A DNA stretch of 64,000 bases from Mycetocola tolaasinivorans (GCF_003667565.1 NZ_RCUX01000002.1:338415-402414), one strand, 5' to 3'. Positions 27,263 to 36,484 are shown, counted from the first letter of the stretch. Translations and numbers: made by a program. Notes: generated from the sequence alone by a model not told the origin.

Positions 27263-28366
27263 CTAGCGGCTGCTCCGGTGCTCGTGGATCGCCTCGAGCG
27301 TGGTGAGCAGGGTCTGGGCCGAGCGCTCCCAGGTGAAGGTGGTGATGTGCGCGCGGCCGGCCTCGACCAGCGCGGTGCGGCGGGCATCATCGTCGAGTTC
27401 GAGCACGCGCGCACTCACTTCGGCGGGGGAGTCGGCGTCGAAATAGAGGGCACCGTCGCCGGCGACCTCACGGAAAATGTCCATGCCCGTGATCACCGCG
27501 GGCACTCCGAGCTCCAGCGCCTCGGCCACCGGCAGGCCGTAGCCCTCGTCGCGGCTCGCGGTGACGAGGATCGCGTCATTCAGCAGCATGGCCTCGTACT
27601 CCTCGTCGCTCACGCCACCGTGGAAGATGACGCGGGCACCGGCCGGGATCAGCGCCTCCAGCTCGGTGCGACGCTCGGGGGTGATGCGGCTCAGCAGGTG
27701 CAGGGTGTGTTCGGGGAGCCCGGCCATCGCGCGGATCAGCGTTTCGACGTTCTTATAGGGCATGAACGAGCCCATGTAGACGAGGTTGCGCGGAGCGCGC
27801 GAGATATCCGCCGCGGGCTTGTCGCCGCGCGGCTGCGGGGCGTTGGGGATGACCACGACCGGGCGGCGGGTGAGCTTCACCCGCTCAAAATCGGCCTTCG
27901 AGGTTTCGCTCACCGTGGCCACGACGTCCGCCGCGTTGAGGGTGAGCCGCTGCGGCACATAGGAGAGGTGGAACAGCCGCCAGCCCATGCGGATAGGCCA
28001 AGCGAGGTTCTTCGGGGGCGTACGGTGGCGGTAGTAGATCATGTCGTGCAGGGTGAGCACGAGGCCAAACTTGCGTCCGGCCGCGCCGATGGTCTGCATC
28101 GCCGAGAACAGCACATCGGCGCGGTGACGGTTTAACAGGAGCGCGGTGAAGGGCTCGCGCCAGGAGGTCGGGGCGTGAATCAGCAGGGCCTCGGCTCCGG
28201 CGGGCAGCGAATCGCGCTGCGCGGGATCGTGGATGAGGTAGGTCACGCTGGTGCCCTCATCGGTGCTCACGAGCTCCGACAGGGCGGCGGCGAGGCTGGC
28301 CGAATAGCGGCTGATCCCGTCGTGAAAATCGGTACGGATGTAGCGCGCATCGAACAGGATCTTCAT
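27263..28366 (-). CDS. Family 4 glycosyltransferase (GT1-like fold, GT-B)
   Basis: A 367-residue cytoplasmic or membrane-associated enzyme with no membrane helix. The N terminus MKILFDARYIR and the C-terminal donor-binding region SRDEGYGLPVAEALELG (EX7E-type motif, about residues 280-296) fit retaining GT4 enzymes that move sugars from nucleotide donors onto cell-surface glycans or glycolipids. It is alone; acceptor and donor are unknown. Confidence 0.9.
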   Translation of the reverse strand: MKILFDARYIRTDFHDGISRYSASLAAALSELVSTDEGTSVTYLIHDPAQRDSLPAGAEALLIHAPTSWREPFTALLLNRHRADVLFSAMQTIGAAGRKFGLVLTLHDMIYYRHRTPPKNLAWPIRMGWRLFHLSYVPQRLTLNAADVVATVSETSKADFERVKLTRRPVVVIPNAPQPRGDKPAADISRAPRNLVYMGSFMPYKNVETLIRAMAGLPEHTLHLLSRITPERRTELEALIPAGARVIFHGGVSDEEYEAMLLNDAILVTASRDEGYGLPVAEALELGVPAVITGMDIFREVAGDGALYFDADSPAEVSARVLELDDDARRTALVEAGRAHITTFTWERSAQTLLTTLEAIHEHRSSR

Positions 28367-28440
28367 CCTCCGAGCCTACCAGCGCACCCGATTGCGACCC
28401 GCGCATGCGGCCCCGATCCGATTGCCGGTATCCTGCGGGA

Positions 28441-28812
28441 ATGACCGATTCGCTGCCTCCCTGCCCCGCCTGTTCCGGAATCTACGCCTATGAGATGGGC
28501 GCGCTGCTGGTGTGCCCGGAGTGCGGCCACGAGTGGAACGCCTCCGCCGAGGACGCTTCAGCGGCCGAGAATGGTGCTCCCGAGGAGCGCGAGATTCGAG
28601 ACGCGGTGGGTAACGTGCTGAGCGACGGCGACACCGTGACCGTGATCCGCGACCTGAAGGTGGGTGGCGGCCAGGGATCGATTAAGGTCGGCACCAAGGT
28701 GCGCGGCATCCGCCTCGTGGACGGCGTCAACGGCCACGATATCGATTGTAAGGTGCCCGGTTTTGGTGCGATGCAGCTGAAGTCCAGCGTCGTCAAGCGG
28801 GTGGCCGACTAG
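28441..28812 (+). CDS. PhnA/YjdM-family zinc-ribbon protein
   Basis: A 123-residue protein. The N-terminal zinc ribbon has CPAC and CPEC (about residues 7-10 and 25-28), and the C-terminal half has the SH3-like PhnA domain (DGDTVTVIRDLKVGG, then GHDIDCKVPGFG and MQLKSSVVKR). Members are named for phosphonate loci but the molecular role is unclear, and no phosphonate genes are nearby. Start at ATG 28441 because the zinc ribbon begins there. A hairpin terminator follows. Confidence 0.9.
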   Translation: MTDSLPPCPACSGIYAYEMGALLVCPECGHEWNASAEDASAAENGAPEEREIRDAVGNVLSDGDTVTVIRDLKVGGGQGSIKVGTKVRGIRLVDGVNGHDIDCKVPGFGAMQLKSSVVKRVAD

Positions 28813-28831
28813 CGTACGCGTGCAGGCCAGA

Positions 28832-28858
28832 GCCCCCGATAGCCAGGCTACCGGGGGC
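28832..28858 (+). terminator. Terminator after PhnA-like gene
   Basis: Hairpin with arms GCCCCCG and CGGGGGC plus an inner TAG/CTA part (one mismatch), 20 bp after the PhnA-like stop and 22 bp from the convergent membrane-protein stop. Possibly bidirectional; no T-run. Confidence 0.6.
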
Positions 28859-28879
28859 GTGTGGAAATGGTGCGGGGGT

Positions 28880-29380
28880 TTAGCGGGCGCGTGCGGGGCG
28901 GGTGGAACGGCTGGTGATAACCTCGCCCGGCTTGATCAGACCCATCTTGACGGCGCGGGCGTTGATTGCGAAGCGCTGTACGGCGAGCATGAGGGCGAGG
29001 TAGAAGGTCAGGGTGGCGACGCCGAGGCCCTCGGCGACGAAGAGGTCGACCAGGAGGTGCTGGGCGATACCGACGATCCAGAGCACACCGGTGATCCAGG
29101 AACCCTGGCGCATCGCGGTGCCGTTGTCGGACCAGAGGCGCACGGTGTGGGCGCGGATCAGGGCGATGCCGGCACCGATGGCGATGCTGACGAGGGTGAG
29201 GATGACGTCGGAGACGGTGAGCGGGTGGTCGGCGAGGAAGCCGTAGGCCCGAGCCACACCGACGGCGGCGAGGATGATCCAGAGCTTGTGGGAGGTGGTG
29301 AGGGGCTTGACCCGCAGCTGGTTGGTGAGCAGCCAGGCGAGGATGACGACGCTAATAACAACATTGATCACGATTTCCAT
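28880..29380 (-). CDS. Small integral membrane protein of unknown function
   Basis: A 166-residue protein with about five hydrophobic segments (starting near residues 3-20, 32-47, 58-75, 95-112 and 120-140) and a basic C-terminal tail. I do not recognise a family. It is divergent from the two-component system at 29494, with 113 bp between starts, so a shared control region is possible. The start at 29380 puts the first helix at the N terminus; a start at 29422 adds 14 polar residues. Confidence 0.7.
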   Translation of the reverse strand: MEIVINVVISVVILAWLLTNQLRVKPLTTSHKLWIILAAVGVARAYGFLADHPLTVSDVILTLVSIAIGAGIALIRAHTVRLWSDNGTAMRQGSWITGVLWIVGIAQHLLVDLFVAEGLGVATLTFYLALMLAVQRFAINARAVKMGLIKPGEVITSRSTRPARAR

Positions 29381-29493
29381 GTCTTCAGTCTGCCCTCGGC
29401 ACTCGGCCGGCGGATCAACCATCCGGGTGGAGAAACGGGTGGAGATCGAGGTCTATCCCGCCCATTGCCGAATCGATCGCGCATGATGGATGC

Positions 29494-30651
29494 ATGAGCC
29501 TCACTGACCCTGCCCCCGAGCACCGGATTGCCGATCGCGTGCTGAGCCCCGGCCGCACCATCGCGCGCATGGTGGTGCACCTGTTTGGTGTGGTGTCGGC
29601 GATCGCCGCGACGTTTGGTCTGGCGGGGCCGTTTGCTACCAAGGCACCGGCGATCGTGCTCTCCCTGATTGCATGCGTGGTGTGGACCGCGGCGGCCTTT
29701 TACTGGCCCAAGCTCAGTGACACCGCGTTTTTCCGCGCCTGGGCGCTCATCTTCCTCCTGGGGGCGGTGGCCGGCGGGCTGGGGTCGGGTGGGGCATCGA
29801 TCATCGTGCCGGTGGCCGTGTTTGTGCTGCTGGGTACCCCGTGGATCACCATTCAGCGCACGCTGTGGGTGGGGGCCGGAGCCGTCATCGGCTATCTGGT
29901 GTCGCGCCTGTTTGCGCCGACCATCGAACCCAATGATCTGCCGCTGCTGATCAGTCTGGTCGGTGTGGTGGGCGTTTCGCTGATGCGCCGGATGGCGTCG
30001 ACCGAGCGCGAGGCCGACCGCGAGCTCCTGGTGCAGCGCGCCGAAACCGCCGCGCTCGCCGAGCGGGCGCGTCTGGCCCGCGACCTCCACGACGTTCTGG
30101 CGCACTCGCTGGGCGGCCTGGTGATGCAGCTCGACGCGATCGACGTGATCGCCGAGGCGCAGGCGGCCGATCCCGGGCTGCGCGAGCGTATTCGGGGTGC
30201 CCGCACCCTCGCTCAGGAGGGGCTCGAGGATGCCCGCCGGGCGGTCGCGGCACTGCGCGAATCCGGGTCCCTGGAGGAGGCGCTGGAGACCCTGCGCCGC
30301 CACGCGGACGCCCTCGGCCATGCGGTGAGCGTCGACACCGAGGGCGACCTCGATTCGGTGCCCGCGGCGGTGGCCGATGCGCTGCGCGCCGCGGTGACCG
30401 AGGCCCTCACAAACGCGCGCAAGCACGCCCCCGGTGCCGCGAGCGCCGTGCGGGTGGAGGCGCAGAAGCAGCGGGCCAGCGTGCGGATTTCCACCGGTGC
30501 GGGCATCGCGGATGCCGCGGGGTCGGCGATCCCCTCGGGAGGGCACGGCCTGGGCGGTTTGCGCGAGAGATTTAGTGCGCTGGGCGGCACGATCAGTGCC
30601 GGCGAACGGAACGGAGAATGGGTTGTGAGCGGCGAAATCGAGTACCACTGA
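29494..30651 (+). CDS. Sensor histidine kinase, NarL-partner (HisKA_3) type
   Basis: A 385-residue kinase. The N-terminal part has about five membrane helices with almost no outside loop, then a short coiled region and the HisKA_3 box RLARDLHDVLAHSLGG with the phosphorylated His at residue 199. The ATPase domain shows the N box (EALTNARKHAPG) and a G box GGHGLGGLRERF. Such kinases sense membrane state or cell-wall stress; the signal here is unknown. It is followed by its response regulator. Confidence 0.92.
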   Translation: MSLTDPAPEHRIADRVLSPGRTIARMVVHLFGVVSAIAATFGLAGPFATKAPAIVLSLIACVVWTAAAFYWPKLSDTAFFRAWALIFLLGAVAGGLGSGGASIIVPVAVFVLLGTPWITIQRTLWVGAGAVIGYLVSRLFAPTIEPNDLPLLISLVGVVGVSLMRRMASTEREADRELLVQRAETAALAERARLARDLHDVLAHSLGGLVMQLDAIDVIAEAQAADPGLRERIRGARTLAQEGLEDARRAVAALRESGSLEEALETLRRHADALGHAVSVDTEGDLDSVPAAVADALRAAVTEALTNARKHAPGAASAVRVEAQKQRASVRISTGAGIADAAGSAIPSGGHGLGGLRERFSALGGTISAGERNGEWVVSGEIEYH

Positions 30652-30728
30652 TGCGGGCCGAACTCCCCGGGGTCTGGGATACTAGAGCTCCCGGCCGAAG
30701 TACCGGGGCTGACGAAGGGCCTGTGGAT

Positions 30729-31376
30729 ATGAGCGACTCCCCGGACATCCGCGTCCTCGTGGCCGATGACCAGGCCACCGTGCGCGACGGCCTCGCCACG
30801 ATCCTCGAATACTCACCCGGGGTGAGCGTTGTGGGCACCGCCGAAAATGGTGAGCGGGCCGTGGAACTGGCCCGTGAAACCCGGCCCGACGTGGTGCTGA
30901 TGGACCTGCGCATGCCCGTGCTCGATGGCGCGGCCGCGACCCGGCAGATCCGCGCCGAACTTCCCGACACCGCGGTCCTCGTGCTCACCACCTACGCGGA
31001 TGACTCCTCGATCGCCGGCGCGCTCGCCGCGGGAGCCGCCGGCTATCTGACCAAGAGCGCGGGCCGTGAGCAGATCCTTGCCGCCCTCAACGCGACGGTG
31101 GCGGGGCAGCAGACCTTCGCCCCCGAGGTGGCGGCGGTCATGATCCGCGGGCTCGGCCAGCGTTCGGCCCGGCAGACCCTCGCCCGTGAGGCCGGCCTCA
31201 CCGAGCGGGAGAGCGATGTCCTCGAACGCATGGGCCAGGGCGCGAGCAACCGCGAGATTGCCGAGGCCATGTTCGTCTCGCTCTCCACCGTCAAGACCCA
31301 CACCAACAACCTCTTCGCGAAGCTCGGGGTCTCCTCCCGCGCCGAGGCCATCGCCCGCCTGGGCGAGAGCGGCTAG
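30729..31376 (+). CDS. NarL/LuxR-type response regulator
   Basis: A 215-residue regulator with a receiver domain (acidic pair in VADDQ, phospho-Asp in VVLMDLRMPVLDG near residue 57, Lys in YLTKSAG) and a C-terminal LuxR helix-turn-helix (LTERESDVLERMGQGASNRE to TVKTHTNNLFAKLGV). ATG 30729 has GAAGGG nine bases upstream; GTG at 30723 is too close. It is the partner of the kinase 77 bp upstream. Its stop shares the bases CTAG with the convergent permease stop. Confidence 0.93.
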   Translation: MSDSPDIRVLVADDQATVRDGLATILEYSPGVSVVGTAENGERAVELARETRPDVVLMDLRMPVLDGAAATRQIRAELPDTAVLVLTTYADDSSIAGALAAGAAGYLTKSAGREQILAALNATVAGQQTFAPEVAAVMIRGLGQRSARQTLAREAGLTERESDVLERMGQGASNREIAEAMFVSLSTVKTHTNNLFAKLGVSSRAEAIARLGESG

Positions 31377-32426
31377 CGCGTGCGATACTCGCGGATCAGC
31401 AGCGCGAGGAAGTAGAGGCCGCCGATCGACACCGTGACCATGCCCACGGGCAGCTGAACCGGGGCGAAAATGCGCTGTGCGAGGAAGTCCGCGGCGATCA
31501 GGAGCACGCCCCCGATGAGCGCCGAGGGCAGCAGGGCAAGCCCCGCGGTTTTCGTCACACGGCGGGCGATCTGCGGGGCCACCAGGGCGATAAACGCGAT
31601 CGGTCCGGCGATGGCCGTGACCGCGGCGGTGAGTGCAACCCCGAGCAGAATCGCGACCAGCCGTAACCGCGTCGTGTGGGTGCCGAGGGCCGCCGCCGCG
31701 TCATCGCCGAGTTCAAGCTGACGCAGTCCCGGGCCGAGCGCGATCGCCAGCGGAAGCAGAATCGCGAGGGTGATCGCGGCTGCCGGAAGATGCTCGATGC
31801 TGAGCCCGTTCAGGCTTCCGCTACCCCAGACCCCGGCGCGCATCGCGGCCTCGATCGGGGAGCGCAGGATCAGCCAGCTGTTAAATGCACTGAGCATCGC
31901 GGCCACCCCGATGCCCACGATGATCAGCCGGAAGCCCTGCACCCCGCCGCGATAGGACAGCGCGAAGACCACCGCGGCGGTGAGAATGCCGCCGATGAGT
32001 GAGCCGATCGCGGTACCCACGTATCCGCCGCCCAGCACGATCATCGCGATCAGTGCGCCGGTGTAGGAACCGGAGGCGAAACCGATGACGTCCGGGGAAC
32101 CCAGTGGGTTGCGGGTGAGCGACTGGAAGATTGCCCCCGATACCCCGAGCGCCGCCCCGAAGATCAGCGCCAGAAGGGCGCGGGGAAGCCGCCACTCGGT
32201 GATCACCATCGTGGCCCCCCGGATCGCCGGTGCCGGTAAAGACCGCGAGCACATCGGGCACCGGAATCGTGTACGTTCCCGAGCTCACCGCGGCGACGAC
32301 CAGGCACAGAGCGGCCACCAGGCACAGCAGTCCCACGAGGATGCCGCGGCGCTCGAGACGCAGCGACCACCAGCGCGTGCGCCACACGAGGTGGTGCGGA
32401 TTACGCGGCGGCGCAGCCCGGGTCAC
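31373..32426 (-). pseudogene. Fe-siderophore ABC permease (FecCD), single-base frameshift
   Basis: The N-terminal part reads from the GTG at 32426 (overlapping the upstream stop as GTGA) through VAAVSSGTYTIPVPDVLAVF and GTGDPG; the rest of a FecCD permease continues in another frame from about 32210 (MVITEWRLPRALLALIFGAA) to the stop at 31373. The switch is at a run of six C on the plus strand (32215-32220). Removing one base joins the frames into a 350-residue permease with normal motifs and length, and the joint reads GTGDPGATMVITEW. It may be a true mutation, phase variation or a homopolymer sequencing error. Apart from that base the gene looks intact. Confidence 0.88.
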
Positions 32427-33586
32427 AGTCCGCTCAGCTTTCGTTTCCGGGCGAGCAGGATCAGGACCGGGGCACCCACAAACGCCGTGACGATCCCGGC
32501 CTCCAACTCGATCGGGCCGCCCATGATGCGGCCAATAATGTCGGCACCGACGAGCAGGATGGGCGCGCAGACGATCGTGTAGGCGAGGATCCAGCGCTGA
32601 TCGGGCCCCACAATCCAGCGTGCAGCGTGCGGGATCATCAACCCAACAAACCCGATCGGTCCGGTCGCGCCGGTCGCGGCCCCGGCCAGCAGGGTGACCG
32701 CGATAATCACAAGAATGCGCACGACGGCGAGGTTGGCACCGAGCGAGCGCGCGAGATCATCGCCGAGTGCCACCGCGTTGAGCGCGCCCGCGCAGCCCAC
32801 GGCGATCACGATCCCGATGAGGATAAACGGCGACACCGCGGCCAGGACATCCCAGCCGCGCCCCGCGAGGGAACCCACGCCCCACCCGCGCATCTTTTCG
32901 AAATTCTCGGGCCGCAGCAGGGCGATGGTGCCCGAAAACCCGCCGAGGACGGCGCCGAGTGCGACCCCCACCAGGGTGAGCCGGATCGGTGTGGCCTGCC
33001 GCGGCCCGGCGGAGCCCAGCACATAGACCAGCACGGTCACGAGCACGGCCCCGCCGAAGGAGAGCCAGAGGTACTGGTGAATGCTCGTAATGCCCAGAAA
33101 CCCGACGCCGATCGCGATCGCAAACGAGGCCCCCGCCCCGACACCGAGGATTCCGGTATCGGCGAGGGGATTGCGGGTCAGCGCCTGGATCAGCGCCCCG
33201 GCCACGCCGAGCGCACACCCCACCACGAGCCCGAGAAGCGCCCGCGGCAGACGCATCTCCCGCACAATATAGGCCGATTCGCCGCCGTCGTTGACCCAGA
33301 GATACCGCCAGGCCTCGTCGGCCGGAATGGCACGGGTACCGACCACGAGACTCAGGAGCAGCGCGAGAACAAGCACGGCCAGGGCAATCGCCAGGCCGAG
33401 CATCCGGCCCCCGCGGCCGCGCAGCAGCACGGTGCGGGCCGCGGGAGCGGACGCCGAGGAAGAGACCGAATCGGCTCCGGAAACGGGGGCTCCGGAAGCG
33501 GATACTGCGGAAGCGGGCACTGCGGAAACGGGCACTGCGGAGGCCCCCGCCGCCGCATCCCGCGTTTCGGGGGAAACCCGGGTCAC
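32423..33586 (-). CDS. Fe-siderophore ABC permease, FecCD family, with repetitive N-terminal tail
   Basis: A 387-residue permease with roughly nine to ten helices and the motifs RLPRALLGLVVGCALGVAG, ALTRNPLADTGILGVG and GFVGLMIPHAARW. The first 60 residues form a cytoplasmic Ala/Ser/Val/Pro-rich tail encoded in part by 15-bp repeats, not usual in the family. The GTG start at 33586 overlaps the preceding reductase stop as GTGA, and the end overlaps the next permease. The translation start may lie further inside if the tail is not made. Confidence 0.9.
   Translation of the reverse strand: MTRVSPETRDAAAGASAVPVSAVPASAVSASGAPVSGADSVSSSASAPAARTVLLRGRGGRMLGLAIALAVLVLALLLSLVVGTRAIPADEAWRYLWVNDGGESAYIVREMRLPRALLGLVVGCALGVAGALIQALTRNPLADTGILGVGAGASFAIAIGVGFLGITSIHQYLWLSFGGAVLVTVLVYVLGSAGPRQATPIRLTLVGVALGAVLGGFSGTIALLRPENFEKMRGWGVGSLAGRGWDVLAAVSPFILIGIVIAVGCAGALNAVALGDDLARSLGANLAVVRILVIIAVTLLAGAATGATGPIGFVGLMIPHAARWIVGPDQRWILAYTIVCAPILLVGADIIGRIMGGPIELEAGIVTAFVGAPVLILLARKRKLSGL
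33479..33538 (-). repeat. Four 15-bp tandem repeats in permease N-terminal region
   Basis: Units of about GGAAGCGGGCACTGC at 33479, 33494, 33509 and 33524 encode five-residue steps such as SAVPA and SAVSA. They keep frame, so changes in copy number would only lengthen or shorten the tail. Confidence 0.8.
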
Positions 33587-34452
33587 AGCCCCAACCGTTC
33601 GAGCTGATCCTCGTAGGCGTCCCGCGCAAGCTCCTCATCGGCCGGGTTCTCCCAGAGCTGGCTGAGGCGCGTGGTGACGGACTCATCGAGCGCCTCCCAG
33701 CGGGTGATCCATTCCTCCGAGTTGTGCCGCCAGTAGCCGATGATCTTCATCGAGGTGCCTGGCACCTTCAGCTCGTGACGCAGCAGTCGGCGAGCATCAC
33801 GCAGCTCGCCGGCCTCGCCCGCCACCCACACGTAGGTGCCCGGCTGGATGCTCATCGCCCGCAGCGCCTCGGTCATTGCCGAGGGGGCCACCCCGTTGCC
33901 TCGGCCGGAAATCCACTCGGTTTCGAGGGCGGCGGGGCTCGTGAGCTCGATCCGGTGATCGGCCTCGGCCACCTCGATGATCGCACGCGCGTGGGCGGTA
34001 GCGGGGAGGCGTTCGAGGAGGCGACCGAGTGCGGGAATCCCGGTCGCATCGGTCACGAAGAGGTAGCGTTCGAGGTGGTCCGGGGCGTCGTAAAGTCCCC
34101 GGGGCGAGCCGAACAGCAGGCGATCACCCGGGGCCGCATTTTTCGCCCAGGTGGCCGCGTGGCCGTGACCGTGCAGCACAAAGTCGATGTCGATCTCGGC
34201 GTCCGCCGCGCTAAACCGGCGGATCGTGTACGGGGCCACGTGCGGATACTCACCCGCGAAGCTCCAGTTGCCGTTCTCCTCGACGGTGGGTTCCTGCAGG
34301 GTGCCGTCGAGCTCGGGGAAGTGCACGCGCACATACTCATCGCCCACGTCGGTGCTGGGAAAACCGGAGAGCCCGGGATCGTGCAGGGTGACCCGCACGA
34401 GCCCGGGAGAAAGCGGGGTTACCGCCGTCACGGTGCCGAAGTAGGCGCTCAC
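33583..34452 (-). CDS. Siderophore-interacting protein (NAD(P)H-dependent ferric-siderophore reductase)
   Basis: A 289-residue protein of the SIP/ViuB flavoreductase family: an N-terminal FAD-binding barrel with YTIRRFSAAD (Arg of RxYS/T-type flavin motif, near residue 78) and a C-terminal NAD(P)H domain with WVAGEAGELRDARRLLRHEL and a late GYWRHNSEEW. It releases iron from imported ferric siderophores in the cytoplasm by reduction. Its GTG start overlaps the lipoprotein stop, and its stop overlaps the permease start, placing it firmly in the iron operon. Confidence 0.94.
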   Translation of the reverse strand: MSAYFGTVTAVTPLSPGLVRVTLHDPGLSGFPSTDVGDEYVRVHFPELDGTLQEPTVEENGNWSFAGEYPHVAPYTIRRFSAADAEIDIDFVLHGHGHAATWAKNAAPGDRLLFGSPRGLYDAPDHLERYLFVTDATGIPALGRLLERLPATAHARAIIEVAEADHRIELTSPAALETEWISGRGNGVAPSAMTEALRAMSIQPGTYVWVAGEAGELRDARRLLRHELKVPGTSMKIIGYWRHNSEEWITRWEALDESVTTRLSQLWENPADEELARDAYEDQLERLGL

Positions 34453-35447
34453 TTGACCTCCGCCCGAGCCGTCTCGACCCGGGTGAGTAGCGGATCAATG
34501 TCGTTGAGGTTGATGGTGCCCCAGCCGTAGGAGCCGGTGGGCGAGTAGGGAATGTTCTCGAAGACCATGCCGTCCTTCACTGCGGGCAGGTTCTTCCACA
34601 GCACGCTGTCGGTGAGGGCGGGCACGATGTCCGTGATCGGGATCTGGCTGAACAGCACGGTCGCGTTGTTCAGGCGGTCCAGAGCCTCGAAGGAGAACCA
34701 GTTCGGGAACTTCGCCTCGTTGATCTCATCGGGCTGCTGGTCGCGGTAGCGCGCGCCGACGTCGGACCACACGCCCCCGGTGAAGTGGGTGGAGGCGTAG
34801 GTGCCCCAGGTGTCCTCGGTGGGCACAAACACGGCCATGGTCTCGTTGTCGAGGAAGCTCGGGTGGGCCTGCTTGACCTCGGCGAGGCGGTCCTCATAGG
34901 TCTTCTTGACGGTGGCTAGCTGCTCGGTGCGGCCCATGAGGTCGGCCATGCCGTCGGCGCGAGTCTTCCAACTCAGGCTGTCGCGGGCGGAGAAGGTCAC
35001 GATCGGGGCGATCTTTTCCAGCTGCGCGCGCATCGGGTCATCCAGCGGCAGGAAGTCGTCGGTGGCGACGATCACATCGGGCTTGGCCTGGGCGACGGCC
35101 TCGACGTTCAGCTCGTAGTACTCGCCGATCGAGATGGCATCGGACTTCTGTACCTGCTCGCGATAGGTGTCGGGGATGCCGCGGGATTCCTTCTCGAAGT
35201 ACGTGTTGACCACACCCACGGGCTTCACCCCGAGGTCGAGGAGGGCCGCGGGGGTGTAGAAGTCCACCGAGACGACGCGATCGATCTTCTTCGGGATCGT
35301 GACGGTGCCGGTGTCGGTGGTGAATTCGCGGGTCGAGGCGCTCGCCGGGGCGGCGCCGGATCCGGTGGCGCAGGCGCTGAGGGCGAGCGCGGCGAGTGCG
35401 GTCAGCGCGACGCCGGCGAGGCGGCGCGAAACGGAGGTGCTGTTCAC
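34449..35447 (-). CDS. Fe-siderophore-binding lipoprotein of locus 2
   Basis: A 332-residue FecB-type binding protein with signal sequence and lipobox LALSAC near residue 26. Features include VTIPKKIDRVVSVDFYTPAALLDLGVKPVG. It is first in the operon, below the iron box at 35522-35540. It differs from the locus 1 lipoprotein in length and sequence, so a different siderophore is likely. Confidence 0.92.
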   Translation of the reverse strand: MNSTSVSRRLAGVALTALAALALSACATGSGAAPASASTREFTTDTGTVTIPKKIDRVVSVDFYTPAALLDLGVKPVGVVNTYFEKESRGIPDTYREQVQKSDAISIGEYYELNVEAVAQAKPDVIVATDDFLPLDDPMRAQLEKIAPIVTFSARDSLSWKTRADGMADLMGRTEQLATVKKTYEDRLAEVKQAHPSFLDNETMAVFVPTEDTWGTYASTHFTGGVWSDVGARYRDQQPDEINEAKFPNWFSFEALDRLNNATVLFSQIPITDIVPALTDSVLWKNLPAVKDGMVFENIPYSPTGSYGWGTINLNDIDPLLTRVETARAEVK

Positions 35448-35521
35448 GGAGGTGCTTTCTTTTGGGGAACCGCGCGGGGCGCGTCGGGGGAGTCGGCTAC
35501 ACCCAGCATCGTGATTAGAGC

Positions 35522-35540
35522 TTAGGGCAGCCTTGCCTCA
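35522..35540 (-). promoter_or_regulatory. Iron box (DtxR/IdeR-type) of siderophore locus 2
   Basis: On the minus strand TGAGGCAAGGCTGCCCTAA matches the iron-box consensus at 14 of 19 positions by my count. It lies 75 bp before the lipoprotein start, matching the position and class of the box at 15536. Confidence 0.68.
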
Positions 35541-35614
35541 TAACTCTAGGGCGAGGTTGATCCCGGGAGGGTGACGAAAGATACCGGTATTACGACAGGA
35601 TTGGCGATTTTGCG

Positions 35615-36460
35615 CTAGTCGGTGCGCGAAACACTGCGGAAGTACGCAGCCGGGGTGTGCCCGGTCACCGAGCGGAAGGTGTCGATAAACGTACTCGGGT
35701 TCGCGTAACCCAGCCGGCGGGCTACCGCCGCGACGGTGTGCCCGGCGGCCAGATCGATCAGGGCCAGCCGCACCCGCACCAGGATGCGCCACCGCGTCAG
35801 GCTGAGCCCGGTGTCCGCCTCAAAACGGCGCATCAGCGTGCGACCGCTCAAATTCAGGGTTGCCGCCCAGTCCTCCACCGTGCGTGAATCATCCGGCCGG
35901 GCGATGATCCGCTGGGCGATATCCACGAGCTCCGGGTCGGTCGGCAGCGGGATGTCCAGCGACGCCGCGGTCACCGGGGTGACCAGGTCAACGATCGTGC
36001 GCTGCAGCCGGAGCCGCTGGGTGTCCGGCATCTCCTCGAAGTGGTTGTGCAGCAGGAGTTCGCGCAGGGCGGGGGAGAGCGACACCCCGAGCACATCGGG
36101 CCAGGTGATCTCCACCAGATCCGGATTAAGGTAGGTCGCATAGGTGCGGGTGCCGGCCTTCGCGCGTACCCGGTGGGGCGTGCCGGCCGGGATCCAGATG
36201 CCCAGCACCGGAGGCACAAGCCACACCTGATCCGCGGCCTCAACGGTCACATTGCCGGTGGGCGACCACAGAATCTCATGCTCATAGTGATGGTGGGCCC
36301 GCCAGCTGATGGGGGAATCGGCCGCGACCATCATCGTGGTCACGAGCCAGGGGGCATCCACCATTCGGCCGGGCGGCGCGGCAAACGGCGAGCTGGGGAG
36401 TGCCTCAAGGACCGGTGCGCCCCACAGGCGCACCGGGGTCTCGGGCGGGATACCGGTCAT
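35615..36460 (-). CDS. AraC-family regulator with cupin sensor
   Basis: A 281-residue protein with an N-terminal cupin (HHHYEHEILWSPTG, then PVLGIWIPAGTPH) and C-terminal AraC double helix-turn-helix (LNLSGRTLMRRFE and VAAVARRLGYANPSTFIDTFR). It sits directly upstream of the second iron operon in the same direction, with the iron box in between. It might be a siderophore-responsive activator of that operon; this is inferred from position only. Confidence 0.9.
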   Translation of the reverse strand: MTGIPPETPVRLWGAPVLEALPSSPFAAPPGRMVDAPWLVTTMMVAADSPISWRAHHHYEHEILWSPTGNVTVEAADQVWLVPPVLGIWIPAGTPHRVRAKAGTRTYATYLNPDLVEITWPDVLGVSLSPALRELLLHNHFEEMPDTQRLRLQRTIVDLVTPVTAASLDIPLPTDPELVDIAQRIIARPDDSRTVEDWAATLNLSGRTLMRRFEADTGLSLTRWRILVRVRLALIDLAAGHTVAAVARRLGYANPSTFIDTFRSVTGHTPAAYFRSVSRTD

Positions 36461-36484
36461 CCCTCGGCACGATACCAGGTGGTG

